The notes: generated by a model not told the origin, from the letters alone. 64,000 bases of DNA from Paludibacter sp. (GCA_024710005.1 JANJVQ010000014.1:1-64000); one strand, 5' to 3'. Positions 41,435 through 51,255 are shown, counted from the stretch's first letter. Numbers and translations are program-made.

Positions 41435-42892
41435 CATGTAACCTTCCGTAGTTTAAACTGATTTTTATTTTTCAACCAAAAAACTAATTCTATCATGAGA
41501 AAAAAATTACCTTCATTTAAGAGAAATGTTGTTAGCTGTTATTGCTTAACATTTTTATTTCTATTTTCATCATTTACTGTGCTGAATGCCCAGGATGTAT
41601 TGCTGGGTCAATATGAGTTTACCACCGGGGCCAATCAGGACAAAGCAACAAATGTTGTCAGTGGTTTAACTTTTTCTGGTGCGTTGGAGTATACGAGTAG
41701 TATCTACATTACAGCTGTTTATGAAAATGATGCTGTCGTTACAACGGGTTGGCTGGCCTCAAGTCAAAATATTGGTAGAGGACAATGTATTCAGTTTACA
41801 ATCAACAAGGATGTGACGCTGGACCAATTTCAAGTGTCGACTATAAAAGTATTATATAAAAGAGGAGGTGCCGATGCAAATCAGAAAAACACCTTAAGTG
41901 TTTCATCATCTGTTAATGATGGCGCCTATAAAATTTGATCTGCTGTGGTAGTGCCGTATGTTGGACCTGATTTTGATACGCTCACCATTGAGTCAGCTAC
42001 CAATCCTTATCCAACAGTAACAGATAACAATCCCCGTTATTTCTCATTTGTCCCACAGGCATCTAATCCTTTTACAATTGATAAAATCGAAGTTTGGGGA
42101 ACATATACAGTTGCAACTGATCCTGCAATTACAACGGATATTACTTCTAAAACACTGACAGCATCACATCAGCATCCTTACACTTTTCCAGTGAAGCTTT
42201 CCGGTTTGTATCTCGATCAAACAACAACTTTAAGTCTGACAGGAACGGACAATGCCTATTTTGAAGTAGATAAATCTTCTTTGACAGCAGAAGAATTGAA
42301 CGGTCAGGATGTTACTGTCAATGTAACCTACGATGCTTCAGTACTTACCTACGATCCGGCTACAACAACCAATACTCCACATCAGGCAGTTTTGCAAATT
42401 GAAAATCCGGGTCTGACTACGATTGAAATTCCCATCACAGCTACTTGTTATGTGTTGTTTGAAGATTTTTCTAATTATAACAACACTACTGCGGCTGGTA
42501 CCGACTTGAGTTTATTGCCTGTAATCCCGGGCAATAATATACTGACCCTCACTCCCAATTGGACGGGAGCTTATTTATACGAATCAAGAGGTTCAAATGC
42601 GGATATTCTCGGATGCCTTTGTTTAGGCTCTACTGCAACCGATTCAGCATATATTGTAACGCCGGAATTAGACTTAAGTCAACCCTTTGAATTGCAATTC
42701 CACATCAGGAGTTTAGTAAATCCATCTGATGGCAGGGTTCGTGTATATGTTGATGATCAGTTGTTCCAAACAGCAGTTCAAACAAATGCCTCAATGAATC
42801 TTAAGACATCAGATGCATCCATTGGCACAGCAAACAGTAAACTAAGATTTACGGGGATAAAATTGGATAACAATCAAATTTTAATTGATTCA

Positions 42893-44461
42893 ACTTTCGC
42901 AAGCTCCATTAGCCCGCTTGCGGTAGGCTTTTAAAATTTAAGTATTTTGTAAGTTTTTCATTTTCAGAGAATAATTTTTCCATTAACATTTCATTATCTA
43001 TGTTGAAAATTTCGGACAATTCGGCTATAAGTTCAATGATAATCAACCATATCTGTTCAGCTATTGTAAGGCTGAGAGCATCTTTCTGTGATGCCCGAAA
43101 CAATTCGCCAAGTGTTTCGTAATCATTGAATCGTTTTACAACCGAAAGCAGGTTGTGTTGCATCATACAAAGCGTTGTGGATGCAATCTGAGCATCAAAA
43201 TCCTGTGCCTGACATTTACCTAAACCAAGGTGTTGTTTGCATTCTTTGAAAAACACTTCTACCGACCAGCGGGTTGAGTAGATTTTGTAGGCTTGTTCAA
43301 AAGTTAATTCCATATTGGTTGTCATCATGCCGTTCCAGTTGCCTTTTTTAGAGGATTTACAAAAATATAGCTTTACCTGTACGCCTTTGAAATCAACGAT
43401 TGTTTCAGCATAATAATATCCAAGCAGTTTGGATCGTTTCGTCATTTTTTTGCGACGAAGCAAATCAACTATTTCTTTGGAAGTTAAATTTTTGCCAAAA
43501 GCGCTATAACGTGTTTTCCCCATTTTTATCATACCGATAAAATGGCAACCGATACGTCGCGTAACAATGAATTTGACTAACTCGAAGCAAGTAAACCAGC
43601 TGTCGGTAAGCACATAATCGAAACGAATGCCTTTTGCAATGGCAAGACCAATCATCTTTATCATGGATTCTATCTTGCTTAAAAAGTATTCATCGACACG
43701 CTTACTGCCCATGCTTGATTTGTCGCGCTTTTTGCTGTAACGCTTTTTGCTTTGCGAGGGAGTGAGTCCATAGGGTTTATTTTGGTTTTTGCCTTTTTCG
43801 CCGTGCAGACTAAAATCTAAGGAGAAGAAACTTTTACCATCATGGTAACCCATGAAAAGCCCTTTAAATCCCAAGTTGACCGTGTGCGTTACATGCGAGA
43901 AGATTTTACCAATCAACTCAATTTGGCGACCGGTTTTTGGCAAATCAGTATCGTCAACAATCAAGCAGCGTGGATTAGCATTATCCTCCTGGCAATTGTT
44001 CTGAACTTTACGGATTAACTGCATGGTCAGACTATATGCAAGATTGCGCCAGTTAATCGAAGCATCGTTCATTAAACGGTAGAATATATCTTTACCGCAA
44101 CAAAGAAAACGATACAGGGCTGAATCAGCGTAATGCCACGAGGTTTTAATCTCGAAAAACGGAAACAGCAATAACAACACGAGTTTGTTGTGATTACTAT
44201 ACCGGAGATTGTTAGCTTGGGGAAAACCAAATCTTTTGTCCGAAAATGTCAAAGAGCGTATGAAACTAAAAATTGTTTCCATGGCTTTTTCACTTGAAGT
44301 AAAAAAGCTATTTATCTCTGAAAGTATTATTGTATCTTTGTGTCGCAGCATATTGTTTTGGTTTTGTTTTGCGACTTAAAGTTACTGAATATCAGTGACT
44401 TTACCAAAATTTTATGCTGCTTTTTTGTTATATATCAGCAAGTTATCATACTTGCGAAAGT
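42893..44461. mobile_element. IS4-like insertion sequence inside the T9SS gene
   Basis: A 1569-bp element with 11-12-bp perfect inverted repeats, (A)ACTTTCGCAAG at 42892-42903 and the complement at 44451-44462. It contains one full-length transposase on the minus strand. The flanks show no exact target-site duplication, although both contain TTAAT/TTGAT-like sequence. The element length is a multiple of three and its removal leaves an open frame. Confidence 0.85.
42909..44351 (-). CDS. IS4-like DDE transposase
   Basis: 480 residues. DDE_Tnp_1-type features: first Asp in LIVDDTDLPK, second Asp in YVLTDSWFTC, catalytic Glu in RWSVEVFFKECKQHLGLG (the YREK-like region). The C-terminus reads to the left inverted repeat. 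It is intact and likely functional. Confidence 0.9.
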   Translation of the reverse strand: MLRHKDTIILSEINSFFTSSEKAMETIFSFIRSLTFSDKRFGFPQANNLRYSNHNKLVLLLLFPFFEIKTSWHYADSALYRFLCCGKDIFYRLMNDASINWRNLAYSLTMQLIRKVQNNCQEDNANPRCLIVDDTDLPKTGRQIELIGKIFSHVTHTVNLGFKGLFMGYHDGKSFFSLDFSLHGEKGKNQNKPYGLTPSQSKKRYSKKRDKSSMGSKRVDEYFLSKIESMIKMIGLAIAKGIRFDYVLTDSWFTCFELVKFIVTRRIGCHFIGMIKMGKTRYSAFGKNLTSKEIVDLLRRKKMTKRSKLLGYYYAETIVDFKGVQVKLYFCKSSKKGNWNGMMTTNMELTFEQAYKIYSTRWSVEVFFKECKQHLGLGKCQAQDFDAQIASTTLCMMQHNLLSVVKRFNDYETLGELFRASQKDALSLTIAEQIWLIIIELIAELSEIFNIDNEMLMEKLFSENEKLTKYLNFKSLPQAG

Positions 44462-45053
44462 TTAATAATTGATAATATAAAAGTTAATTATACCACTGCT
44501 CCCGCACTCAACGTTTATTTAAATCAGCAATCCGATTTTGGCAAGGTAACTCCTCTCGGAAATAAGACTGTCAACATCCCGTTGAAAGGTTACAACCTAA
44601 CGGGTGATGTAACCCTGTCACTGCAAAATGGAACAAATTTCAGTATAAGCTCTGGTGCGACAATTTCTCAGGCAAGTGCCTTGGCCGGTGCGAACATTGA
44701 TGTTCAGTTTACAGCACCTGCAAGTACAGGAGATTATAATGATGTCCTCACGTTGACTACTTCAGGCATAACACGAACAATTGAACTTGTTGCCAGTTCG
44801 GATACCGGCACCGGAGTCAATAATGTTGGTGATGGAATAATAAAAGTACTTGCCGATGCTATCAAGGTTTCGGGATATGAAGGTTATCACGTGGAAATAT
44901 ATACCCTTACAGGTGTTAAGTTGAGTCAACGTCAACAAATTTCGGCAGATGAGATAATACCATTAACAAATAAGGGATGCTACATCTTAAAAATATATAA
45001 TGGTATGGCTAATTTCCGGGAAATAATCAGGAAAAACTGATAAATAATAGTAC

Positions 45054-45353
45054 ATGTTAAGAATGAACATGTTACTGTTGTTGATGCTATTTCTGCTTGG
45101 TTTAAATTCGTGTTCAAACGCACAGGAAGTCAGAAAAATTGTGCTTCCTGCATTTATCGTGCATGCTACCACCGACAAAGCCGCACCTGTTCAGGGCTCC
45201 ATCAGTTATTATTTAAAACTGACAGAAAACGGGGTGCCTGCAGAGATGCATATCTTCGGTGAAGGTGGACATGGCGGAATTGGATTTAGAAACAAGAAGA
45301 ATCCTGAAGATGAGTGGGTGAATTTGCTCCTGCGATGGAAATATCTTTATTAG
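45054..45353 (+). pseudogene. Remnant of a secreted esterase (signal peptide joined to C-terminal piece)
   Basis: 99 residues. A lipoprotein-type signal peptide (lipobox near LNSC) is joined straight to the C-terminal segment of an alpha/beta-hydrolase esterase, with PAFIVHATTDKAAPVQ (catalytic Asp context), NGVPAEMHIF and GEGGHGG (catalytic His context). The central part with the oxyanion hole and Ser nucleophile is absent, so this looks like an internal deletion product. It is probably inactive. It lies 13 bp after the broken T9SS gene. Confidence 0.75.
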
Positions 45354-45362
45354 TACAAAAAA

Positions 45363-45418
45363 AGATTGAATCCTCATAATCAGTTGTTTTTATATGCCTG
45401 ATCTTGAGGATTCAATCT
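45363..45418 (-). terminator. Long hairpin, minus-strand terminator
   Basis: 14-bp arms AGATTGAATCCTCA (45363-45376) / TGAGGATTCAATCT (45405-45418) with an inner paired ATCAG/CTGAT. On the minus strand the hairpin is followed by seven T's, so it fits a terminator for the EF-hand gene (45461-45796). The plus side lacks a T-run. Confidence 0.8.
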
Positions 45419-45460
45419 AATTAATTAGAATCTCCATAGTGGAACTGATTCGCACATAGT

Positions 45461-45796
45461 TTATTCTCTTCTGTCACAAATCCCATTTTTATTGGCGTCT
45501 ACAAATTTACCGGAACCATTACCTTTGCCGTCTCTCAGTCCTTGTCCGTTACCCATCCTGCGGCCTTTGCCGTTTTCACGACCACTACCATCTTTCAGCC
45601 GAACACCGTCACCTTTGGGATTGTTTCCACCTTTTCCTTTTTCAAAGTTGTCACACTTACCGTTCTTGTCGGCATCAACATAATACGCACCGCGATCGGG
45701 ATCATTAGTCTGTTTTTGCTGGTTGTTGTTCTGTGCCATAAGGCTTCCTGTTAAAGCAACCATGGCTGTTGCGATAAATAACACTTTTGTTTTCAT
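45461..45796 (-). CDS. Small exported protein with two EF-hand-like loops
   Basis: 111 residues. A signal peptide (ends near GSLMAQ) is followed by two Asp-rich loops of the DxDxNGxCD kind, DADKNGKCDNFE and DANKNGICDRRE, separated by a Gly/Lys/Asn-rich linker. Such loops bind calcium or other divalent metals. The gene lies 39 bp after the CpxP-like gene and may be part of the ECF operon, though this is inferred from distance only. Confidence 0.8.
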   Translation of the reverse strand: MKTKVLFIATAMVALTGSLMAQNNNQQKQTNDPDRGAYYVDADKNGKCDNFEKGKGGNNPKGDGVRLKDGSGRENGKGRRMGNGQGLRDGKGNGSGKFVDANKNGICDRRE

Positions 45797-45835
45797 ACCT
45801 TGAAATTTTTAAAATTGTTGATGTTTATTTTTTAT

Positions 45836-46342
45836 TTAATTAATGTCTTTGTTACGATGTCTTCCTCCCTGAATGGTGTTTTTGAATAATGGGTGAAACA
45901 CTTCTTCGAGCTTATTGCACTGCTCTTCATCGCATGCTTTTTTAATTTCTAAATAAAACCTGTTGGTGATATTTTTCAATTCCTTGTGCTGGGTGCCGAT
46001 CTTTTCTGCAATTTCAAACAGTCTTACTGTATCAGATTTTTTCTTCTTTAATTCATTAAATTGTTCCTGTTTCAATGAATCAATTGTGAAAATAATCTGA
46101 TTGGCAGCTGGTTGGAATTTGCGGTTTGCTTTCCGGAATGCTTCCATTTGCTCATCATCAAATCCTATAACTTGTCGGAAATACCGTCCTGTTAACCTGC
46201 TGTCGTTTTGCACATCCAGTATCAATGCCGGCTGTTCTTCTGCCAGCTGATCATAGTGATGGTAAATAAGTCCCCCGATTGTGCTGAGATTTAAAATCAG
46301 CAACAGGGCAATAATCCAATATAACAGGCTGGTTTTATTCAT
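45836..46342 (-). CDS. CpxP/Spy-like periplasmic sensor protein
   Basis: 168 residues. An N-terminal membrane anchor (~8-27) precedes a highly helical, charged periplasmic part with QMEAFRKANRKFQPAANQI and EQFNELKKKK, as in the CpxP/Spy/CnrX (LTXXQ-like, heavy-metal resistance) superfamily. It overlaps the preceding anti-sigma gene by 8 bp. In CnrYXH-type systems a protein of this fold senses metal and controls the anti-sigma factor. Confidence 0.72.
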   Translation of the reverse strand: MNKTSLLYWIIALLLILNLSTIGGLIYHHYDQLAEEQPALILDVQNDSRLTGRYFRQVIGFDDEQMEAFRKANRKFQPAANQIIFTIDSLKQEQFNELKKKKSDTVRLFEIAEKIGTQHKELKNITNRFYLEIKKACDEEQCNKLEEVFHPLFKNTIQGGRHRNKDIN

Positions 46343-46652
46343 GAGATTCAGTTTGATAATAATGTAACATTTCGATGTGACTGTCGTTGATGACTAATCC
46401 TTTTTCCTGCGCGACAGTCGGATTATATAAGTTGCTGAGCTGAAATCCGGTGAAAATAACCAGACTAATGCTTATAGCAGCAAATATGGTATGCCAGACA
46501 GGAGTTCGTTGTACAACATCCTTTTTTTCGATGGATGCCATAATTCTGGTTTTCAAATAAGGATTGGGCTCAAGCTTTTTTTCCTTTTCAATATATTGGT
46601 TGATGTAATCTTCGGTTTTCATTCTGAATTGTGTTGTTATATGATTAGACAT
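46335..46652 (-). CDS. Putative single-pass anti-sigma factor
   Basis: 105 residues with a ~65-residue cytoplasmic N-terminus, one membrane segment (~60-80, IFAAISISLVIFTGFQL) and a short periplasmic tail. It sits 8 bp after the ECF sigma gene and overlaps the CpxP-like gene by 8 bp. The size, topology and position match the CnrY-like anti-sigma group. It has no clear zinc motif, so it is not a ZAS-type anti-sigma. Confidence 0.65.
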   Translation of the reverse strand: MSNHITTQFRMKTEDYINQYIEKEKKLEPNPYLKTRIMASIEKKDVVQRTPVWHTIFAAISISLVIFTGFQLSNLYNPTVAQEKGLVINDSHIEMLHYYQTESHE

Positions 46653-46660
46653 ATGTTTAT

Positions 46661-47218
46661 TTATTTTCCTACTAAACCTGATAATTTTTTCTGAAGTTTT
46701 ATTTTGGCTCTTTGCAGATGTTGTTCTACTGCCCCTTCTGATAGTTGCATGATTTCAGCAATTTTTTTTTGTGGCAGTTCGTTGTATTTGCTGAGAATGA
46801 AAGCCGTGCGTTGTTTTTCCGACAATTGATCGATTGCTCTCTGAATCAGGGAGTCTGTTTCGTTTTCTATGATTTGTTCTTCCGGATTGATGCTGTTGTC
46901 CCGTTGGTTGAACAAAATTTGCATCTTATCTTCTGCAAAGTCAAGCAATTTCTGAAACCGGTTCTTTTGAATGAAATTTAAGCTGGTATTCACCGCAATA
47001 CGGTATAACCAAGTTGAGAAAGCGGCTTTTTCCTGATAATAATGCAGCGATTGATAAGCATTGATAAAAACTTCCTGTGTAAGATCTTCTGCATCTTCTT
47101 TGACATGTACAAACCCCATTATTGTTCGAAACACCATTTGCTGATGTTGCTCTACCAACAGTTTGAAAGACTGTATATCGCCGTTTTTGATGCTATGAAT
47201 GATTTCTTTTTCTGTCAT
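46661..47218 (-). CDS. ECF-family RNA polymerase sigma factor
   Basis: 185 residues. Sigma-70 region 2 (~20-90) has DAEDLTQEVFINAYQSL, and region 4 (~125-180) has QLSEKQRTAFILSKYNELPQKKIAEIM with the recognition helix after. This is a normal ECF factor without regions 1 and 3. It is the first gene of the module. Upstream is an inverted repeat TTTGTCT/AGACAAA at 47222-47246. It may transcribe its own operon. Confidence 0.93.
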   Translation of the reverse strand: MTEKEIIHSIKNGDIQSFKLLVEQHQQMVFRTIMGFVHVKEDAEDLTQEVFINAYQSLHYYQEKAAFSTWLYRIAVNTSLNFIQKNRFQKLLDFAEDKMQILFNQRDNSINPEEQIIENETDSLIQRAIDQLSEKQRTAFILSKYNELPQKKIAEIMQLSEGAVEQHLQRAKIKLQKKLSGLVGK

Positions 47219-47385
47219 TTTTTTGTCTTATGTCTGTTTAGACAAAGAAAAAGTGAATATCCTACTAATAAAGTTGAAAATTCAAAAGTAAGCATTCTGT
47301 TTATAAAACTTGTAATGCTTTGTGTGTAATTATTTCGTGTGTAATATTTTCAGTTTTTTCAATTGCCTGATACGCATAATTTCAC

Positions 47386-47393
47386 TATCTTTG
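47386..47393 (+). promoter_or_regulatory. purL promoter, -7 element
   Basis: TATCTTTG, with a TTG at 47363-47365 at the usual 20-bp spacing, 28 bp before the purL ATG at 47422. No Pho-type heptamers are in frame and no riboswitch was recognised in the 47219-47421 gap. Confidence 0.7.
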
Positions 47394-47421
47394 CGGCTTA
47401 AAAAATTGAAATATCCTCACC

Positions 47422-50400
47422 ATGATTCAATTCTTCCAAACCGCTTCGCAACACATCTATGCTGTACAATCGGCACAAACGCTTTCGGAACAAGACGTTC
47501 AAAAATTAAGCTGGTTATTCGGGAATGCCCGAATGCTTGAACAGCAAACACTTGAAAGTAATTACATCGGTCCCCGCCGTGAAATGATTACGCCCTGGAG
47601 TACAAATGCCGTGGAGATTACCCAGAATATGGGCATTCGCGGCATTTTGCGTATTGAGGAGTTCCGGCAGGTTCCGGTAATGCCTTCCGTACAGGGCGCT
47701 ATCGACTACGACCCGATGTTGGAAAGGGTGTACTCAACACTGACACAGGAAATTTTTACAATCGACAAACAACCCGAACCGATTATTTACATCGAAGATA
47801 TCGCGGCGTATAACGAGCAGGAAGGATTGGCGCTAAGTGCCGATGAAATTCAGTATCTGAATGAAGTCAGCGAAAAAATTGGAAGAAAACTGACCGACTC
47901 TGAAGTGTTTGGTTTCTCGCAAGTGAACTCGGAACATTGTCGCCATAAAATTTTCAACGGTCAGTTTGTGATTGATGGGGAAGAAAAAGAATTTTCATTA
48001 TTCAAACTCATACGCAAAACATCGGAAGAAAATCCGAATCAATTGGTATCAGCTTACAAAGACAATGTCGCATTTAATGCCGGACCGAAGATGGAGCAGT
48101 TTGCCCCTAAATCGGGCGATAAACCTGATTTCTTCGAAACAAAAGAAATTGAATCGGTTATCTCGCTTAAAGCCGAAACGCATAACTTCCCGACTACCGT
48201 GGAGCCTTTCAACGGTGCGGCAACAGGTACGGGTGGTGAAATCCGTGACCGTCTCGGCGGTGGTAAAGCCAGTTTGCCGATTGCAGGAACGGCGGTGTAT
48301 ATGACTTCTTACCCGAGAAGCCTCCCCCCAACCCCCTCCAAAGGAGGGGGAGTTGAGCGCCCATGGGAAGCTGCTATTCAGCCAAGGAAGTGGTTGTACC
48401 AGACTCCCGAGCAAATCCTGGTCAAAGCTTCGAACGGAGCTTCTGATTTTGGGAATAAATTTGGTCAGCCACTTATTTGTGGTTCGTTGCTGACTTTCGA
48501 ACACGAGGAAAACAACAAAAAATACGGATACGACAAGGTTATTATGCTGGCCGGAGGTGTCGGTTTCGGTAATCGCAAAGATGCGCTGAAAGGAACGCCA
48601 GAAGTAGGAGAGAAGGTTGTGGTGATGGGTGGTGATAACTACCGCATCGGTATGGGTGGTGGTGCTGTGTCGTCGGTAGATACCGGTCATTATGACAATG
48701 CGGTGGAACTAAACGCCGTGCAGCGTGCCAATCCCGAAATGCAAAAGCGTGTGGCCAATGTAATTCGTACCCTGGCTGAAGCAGAGGTAAACCCGATCGT
48801 GTCGATTCACGACCATGGAGCAGGCGGTCACCTCAACTGTTTATCAGAATTGGTTGAAACTACCGGAGGTAAAATTGATGTTTCGAAACTACCCGTTGGC
48901 GACCCAACTCTGAGCGCCAAGGAAATTGTGGGCAATGAAAGTCAGGAGCGCATGGGCTTGCTTATGAAAGCAGAAGATATCGACATGGTGCAGAAAATTG
49001 CTGAGCGCGAACGTGCACCAATGTATGTGGTGGGTGAGACAACCGGCGATATGGACTTCGTATTCGAACAACCTGACGGTCAGAAACCCATTGACCTGAA
49101 GCTGGAACACATGTTTGGTAAGCCACCCAAAACGGTGATTACCGACAACAGCATAGCAGAAAAATTTGCACCCGTTGAGATTGCAGAAGAGCAACTTCAG
49201 TCGTATATCGAAAATGTATTGCAGGTAGAGTCGGTGGCTTGTAAAGACTGGCTTACCAACAAGGTCGACCGCTCGATTACCGGTAAAATTGCCCGCCAGC
49301 AGTGTGCCGGAGAGATTCAGTTGCCGCTGAATGACCTGGGTGTGGTCGCGCTGGATTATCGGGGAAAAGCTGGTATCGCGACTTCGATTGGACATGCACC
49401 GCTGGCTGCTTTGGCGAATCCTGAGGCAGGTTCAGTGTTGGCCATTGCCGAAGCGCTGACCAATATCGTGTGGGCGCCGATGAAAGACGGCATCGAGTCG
49501 GTTTCGCTGAGTGCCAACTGGATGTGGCCCTGTAAAAACCCGGGTGAAGATGCCCGTTTGTACAAAGCCGTTGAGGCTTGTAGTGATTTTGCCTGCTCGT
49601 TGGGTATTAACATCCCTACCGGTAAGGATTCGCTGTCGATGACCCAGAAATACGGTGACGAGAAGGTGTTCTCACCCGGAACAGTTATCATATCAGCTGC
49701 CGGAGAGGTTTCTGACGTGAAGAAAACGGTAAAACAGGTGCTCGTGAACGACCCGAAAACGGCTGTTTACCATGTTGATTTTTCTTTCGATAAACAAAAA
49801 TTAGGCGGCTCGGTATTGGCACAAACCATGAATAAAATCGGGGATGAAGTGCCTACGGTGCAGGAACCGGAATATTTCAGAGCTGCTTTTGATGCGATTC
49901 AGGAACTTATCAGCAAGAATCTGATTTTAGCCGGACATGATATTTCTGAGGGAGGTATGATTACTGCTCTGTTGGAAATGTGCTTTGGTAATGCCCAGGG
50001 CGGGTTGTCCGTTAAACTCGATTACCTGGAAGGAAATTCGTTGGTTACCAGCTTGTTCGCCGAAAATCCGGGTGTGCTGATTCAGGTGAAAGACAGAAAA
50101 GAAGTGGAGAAAGTGCTTACTTCTTATGGCGTTGGTTTTGCCCGCATTGCTACTCCAATTGAAGAAAGAAGAATCGAAATTCAAAAGAAAAAAATTGCAT
50201 ATACTTTCTCCATCAATGATTTGAGGGATGTCTGGTATCGCTCTTCCTATCTGCTGGATAGAAAACAAAGCGGCGAAGCTTGTGCTCAGGCTCGTTACGA
50301 AAACTATAAATTTCAGCCGCTCGAATTCAAATTCAACGAGGCATTTAAAGGTAAATTCTCGCAGTTCGGACTGAGTCAGGACAGAAAACCAAGTGGTATC

Positions 50401-51159
50401 AAAGCCGCTATCATCCGTGAAAAAGGGACGAATGGCGATCGAGAGATGGCTTATTCACTGTATTTAGCCGGTTTCGATGTAAAAGATGTACACATGACCG
50501 ACCTGGCAACCGGACGGGAAACGCTGGAAGATGTGAATATGATTGTATTCTGCGGCGGTTTTTCCAATTCTGATGTGCTGGGTTCTGCCAAAGGCTGGGC
50601 AGGCGCTTTCCTCTACAACGAAAAGTCGAAATTAGCGCTCGATAATTTCTATAAACGTGAAGATACACTGAGTTTGGGTATCTGCAATGGCTGCCAGTTG
50701 ATGGTTGAACTTGGTTTGGTAACTCCCGAACACGATGTGAAACCACGCATGTTACACAACGACTCCCATAAGTTTGAATCCGGCTTTGTCGGACTCACCA
50801 TCCCTGAAAACCATTCCGTGATGTTTGGGTCACTTTCGGGCAGTAAGTTGGGTGTTTGGGTGGCACACGGAGAAGGTAAATTTTACCTGCCGAAACAAGA
50901 AAACGACTACCATGTTATCGCGAAATATTCACACGCCGGTTACCCCGCGAATCCCAACGGTTCGGATTATGCAACTGCCGGTATTTGTTCTGCTGATGGT
51001 CGGCATCTGGCCATGATGCCCCACCTCGAAAGGGCGATATTTCCCTGGCAATGGGCGCATTATCCGGCAGAGCGGATTAACAGCGATCAAATCACCCCGT
51101 GGGTAGAGGCTTTTGTGAATGCAAGGGAGTGGGTGGAAGCCCGTTTGGGTAAGAAATGA
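47422..51159 (+). CDS. purL: Phosphoribosylformylglycinamidine synthase, single-chain
   Basis: 1245 residues. Catalyses the fourth step of purine synthesis, FGAR to FGAM, with glutamine. N-terminal PurS-like region, two AIRS-like ATP-binding halves (FSQVNSEHCRHKIF; KAETHNFPTTVEPF; GAGGHLNCLSE), and a C-terminal class I glutaminase with GICNGCQ (Cys1088) and WVAHGEGKFY. A ~12-residue insert at ~300-312 (SLPPTPSKGGGVE) is encoded by a perfect palindrome and is not a family feature. The sequence otherwise fits a working enzyme. Confidence 0.96.
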   Translation: MIQFFQTASQHIYAVQSAQTLSEQDVQKLSWLFGNARMLEQQTLESNYIGPRREMITPWSTNAVEITQNMGIRGILRIEEFRQVPVMPSVQGAIDYDPMLERVYSTLTQEIFTIDKQPEPIIYIEDIAAYNEQEGLALSADEIQYLNEVSEKIGRKLTDSEVFGFSQVNSEHCRHKIFNGQFVIDGEEKEFSLFKLIRKTSEENPNQLVSAYKDNVAFNAGPKMEQFAPKSGDKPDFFETKEIESVISLKAETHNFPTTVEPFNGAATGTGGEIRDRLGGGKASLPIAGTAVYMTSYPRSLPPTPSKGGGVERPWEAAIQPRKWLYQTPEQILVKASNGASDFGNKFGQPLICGSLLTFEHEENNKKYGYDKVIMLAGGVGFGNRKDALKGTPEVGEKVVVMGGDNYRIGMGGGAVSSVDTGHYDNAVELNAVQRANPEMQKRVANVIRTLAEAEVNPIVSIHDHGAGGHLNCLSELVETTGGKIDVSKLPVGDPTLSAKEIVGNESQERMGLLMKAEDIDMVQKIAERERAPMYVVGETTGDMDFVFEQPDGQKPIDLKLEHMFGKPPKTVITDNSIAEKFAPVEIAEEQLQSYIENVLQVESVACKDWLTNKVDRSITGKIARQQCAGEIQLPLNDLGVVALDYRGKAGIATSIGHAPLAALANPEAGSVLAIAEALTNIVWAPMKDGIESVSLSANWMWPCKNPGEDARLYKAVEACSDFACSLGINIPTGKDSLSMTQKYGDEKVFSPGTVIISAAGEVSDVKKTVKQVLVNDPKTAVYHVDFSFDKQKLGGSVLAQTMNKIGDEVPTVQEPEYFRAAFDAIQELISKNLILAGHDISEGGMITALLEMCFGNAQGGLSVKLDYLEGNSLVTSLFAENPGVLIQVKDRKEVEKVLTSYGVGFARIATPIEERRIEIQKKKIAYTFSINDLRDVWYRSSYLLDRKQSGEACAQARYENYKFQPLEFKFNEAFKGKFSQFGLSQDRKPSGIKAAIIREKGTNGDREMAYSLYLAGFDVKDVHMTDLATGRETLEDVNMIVFCGGFSNSDVLGSAKGWAGAFLYNEKSKLALDNFYKREDTLSLGICNGCQLMVELGLVTPEHDVKPRMLHNDSHKFESGFVGLTIPENHSVMFGSLSGSKLGVWVAHGEGKFYLPKQENDYHVIAKYSHAGYPANPNGSDYATAGICSADGRHLAMMPHLERAIFPWQWAHYPAERINSDQITPWVEAFVNAREWVEARLGKK
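48332..48350 (+). repeat. Palindromic repeat inserted inside purL
   Basis: Arms CCCCCTCC (48332-48339) / GGAGGGGG (48343-48350) around AAA, within a longer C/G-rich block (48322-48353). It is read in frame as LPPTPSKGGG. This type of palindrome is a known dispersed element of Bacteroidota genomes, usually intergenic. Confidence 0.85.
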
Positions 51160-51255
51160 TGTTATTCTCAACCAGTTGGTTTTTTGTTCATTACTTAATA
51201 ATCTAAATTCGCGTTAATAGTTATTAAATCAGGATTTTGAGATATTTTTTTATCG

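Larger units (their letters stand above)
41495..45040 (+). pseudogene. Secreted T9SS-sorted protein gene, broken by a nonsense codon and an IS4-like element
   Basis: Three in-frame pieces make one gene. Piece 1 (41495-41938, signal peptide ending LNAQ) stops at an in-frame TGA (41936-41938). Piece 2 continues in the same frame (to 42892) with beta-sandwich repeats such as VKLSGLYLDQTTTLSLTG. The IS4-like element follows. Piece 3 resumes at 44462 with LIIDNIKVNYT and ends in a T9SS sorting domain (~44820-45040). Removing the IS restores the frame exactly (ILIDS joined to LIIDN). The function was probably a surface adhesin or carbohydrate-binding protein of the neighbouring glycan locus. Confidence 0.85.

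Noticed and set aside
42893-44461. Target-site duplication of the IS4-like element
   Set aside because: The flanks share partial TTAAT/TTGAT similarity but no exact repeat, so a duplication cannot be claimed.
47219-47421. Purine riboswitch before purL
   Set aside because: No conserved purine-riboswitch core was seen; only a promoter is recognisable.
48049-48690. Minus-strand open frame within purL
   Set aside because: It is a shadow of the purL coding strand with no start context or recognisable domain.
51172-51195. Terminator after purL
   Set aside because: AACCA/TGGTT with a 2-base loop is too tight to form a stable hairpin, despite the T-run.
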